Shown piece after piece: positions 4,850 to 5,471 of a stretch of DNA of 5,471 nucleotides. The position numbers and the translations under genes are program-made. How positions within the stretch are numbered: position 1 is the stretch's first letter; every line of letters starts with the position of its first letter. This DNA comes from Clostridiaceae bacterium (GTDB lineage Bacteria; Bacillota; Clostridia; Lachnospirales; Lachnospiraceae). The stretch is from assembly GCA_018378255.1 (NCBI GenBank), contig JAGZXV010000278.1, forward strand, positions 1 to 5,471. Direction: 5' to 3'. The notes under the pieces are model-generated. The model did not search any database, was not told the DNA's origin, and saw only the letters and a list, made by a program, of their open reading frames with translations.

Positions 4850-5341
4850 ATGGAGACATTTACAGGTAAGGTCTGGGTTCTGGGGGATGACATCGATACG
4901 GATATTATCATTCCCACGGAATATCTGGCTCTTAAAACCATAGATGATATGAAACAGTACGGTTTCAGCCCCCTAAGGCCGGAACTGGCGGCACAGATAA
5001 AAGAGGGAGATATGATTGTTGCAGGCAAGAATTTTGGCTGCGGTTCCTCCAGAGAACAGGCGCCGGAGATCATTAAGGCGCTGGGGATTAAATGTGTGAT
5101 TGCCAAATCATTTGCCAGGATATTTTTCCGTAATTCCATTAACAACGGGCTTTTGCTGATTGAACAGCCGGATCTGTACGATGACGTGGCTGAAGGGGAT
5201 ACCATAGAGGTGACGGTAAATCAGCAGGTTGATTATAAGGGCAGACAGTATCCGATCGCCTCCCTTCCGCAGAATCTGGTGGATATCATTGAGGCAGGCG
5301 GGCTGGTGAACGCCATGAGAAAGCTGAACGGGCTGGATTAA
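4850..5341 (+). CDS. Aconitase-superfamily hydro-lyase, small (swivel) subunit, copy 2 (LeuD-like)
   Basis: This 163-residue protein is a second small subunit of the LeuD/homoaconitase/dimethylmalate dehydratase family. It shows DIDTDIIIP (residues 14-22), the substrate loop YLALK (25-29), GKNFGCGSSREQAP (59-72) and VIAKSFARIFFRNSINNG. It keeps the usual proline at P22, unlike copy 1, and its loop also differs from copy 1 (YLALK against YLLLP). The two copies are thus diverged paralogues, probably with different substrates. AAAGGA (4836-4841) lies 8 bases before the start, and 17 bases separate it from the preceding large subunit. The next gene is another large subunit, so the likely partnership is copy 2 small with copy 2 large. 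Cross-pairing with the first large subunit cannot be excluded, since it lies just downstream of that gene. The product is cytosolic with no signal peptide. Confidence 0.9.
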   Translation: METFTGKVWVLGDDIDTDIIIPTEYLALKTIDDMKQYGFSPLRPELAAQIKEGDMIVAGKNFGCGSSREQAPEIIKALGIKCVIAKSFARIFFRNSINNGLLLIEQPDLYDDVAEGDTIEVTVNQQVDYKGRQYPIASLPQNLVDIIEAGGLVNAMRKLNGLD

Positions 5342-5380
5342 GGAGAAATAGGCCGCAGCAGCGGTGGAAATGAGGACGAG

Positions 5381-5471
5381 ATGGGAAATACAATCATTGA
5401 AAAGATTATCATGCATAATACGGGATCAGACCAGGTAAAGCCAGGCGATATTGTGACTGTCAATGTGGACC
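5381..5471 (+). CDS. Aconitase-superfamily hydro-lyase, large subunit, copy 2 (N-terminal part, cut by window end)
   Basis: Thirty codons are visible before the right edge. The protein starts MGNTIIEKII and continues through DQVKPGDIVTVNVD. This matches the N-terminus of the first large subunit (MGMTIAEKII, SVKPGDIHTVALD) position for position, so it is a second LeuC-like large subunit. Family-wide this segment (E-K-I ... V-K-P-G-D) is typical. A weak GAGGA (5372-5376) lies 4 bases before the ATG. The gap from the preceding small subunit is 39 bases, longer than the other gaps in the operon. The iron-sulphur cysteines lie beyond the window and cannot be checked. Confidence 0.85.
   Translation, partial: MGNTIIEKIIMHNTGSDQVKPGDIVTVNVD

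Overview
The window looks like a chromosomal segment of a Gram-positive anaerobe of the Clostridia, most likely Lachnospiraceae. This is inferred from strong AGGAGG-type ribosome binding sites, sigma-A-like promoters, moderate GC content and the mix of gene families. The species cannot be fixed from the sequence alone. I see no tRNA, rRNA, CRISPR array or complete transposase gene.

Left part (1-1106, + strand): the 3' end of a 2-aminoethylphosphonate:pyruvate aminotransferase gene (phnW) overlaps the start of phosphonoacetaldehyde hydrolase (phnX). Together they form the phosphonatase route from 2-aminoethylphosphonate to acetaldehyde and phosphate. A hairpin at 1109-1153 separates phnX from a convergent GNAT acetyltransferase gene (1164-1649, - strand), which has its own extended -10 promoter.

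Middle (1650-2102): this gap has no credible gene. Its main content is a 295-bp, nearly fully palindromic element (1791-2085). It folds into a Y-shaped structure: a stem of about 106 bp, a side hairpin and a central hairpin. By my hand pairing, nearly all the wobble pairs are G-U when the + strand is read as RNA (7 against 1). This suggests selection on a + strand transcript, although both flanking genes run on the - strand. It is the least explained object in the window.

Right part (2103-5471): a LysR-type regulator (- strand) is divergent from a + strand operon of aconitase-superfamily (LeuCD/homoaconitase type) dehydratases. The order is small subunit, large subunit, small subunit, large subunit, and the last gene is cut by the window end. 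The regulator and operon promoters occupy the same stretch face to face, with a candidate T-N11-A LysR box (3008-3020) beside them. There is no leuA, leuB or T-box leader. The operon therefore looks like a regulated catabolic or specialised pair of hydro-lyases of unknown substrate rather than the leucine pathway.
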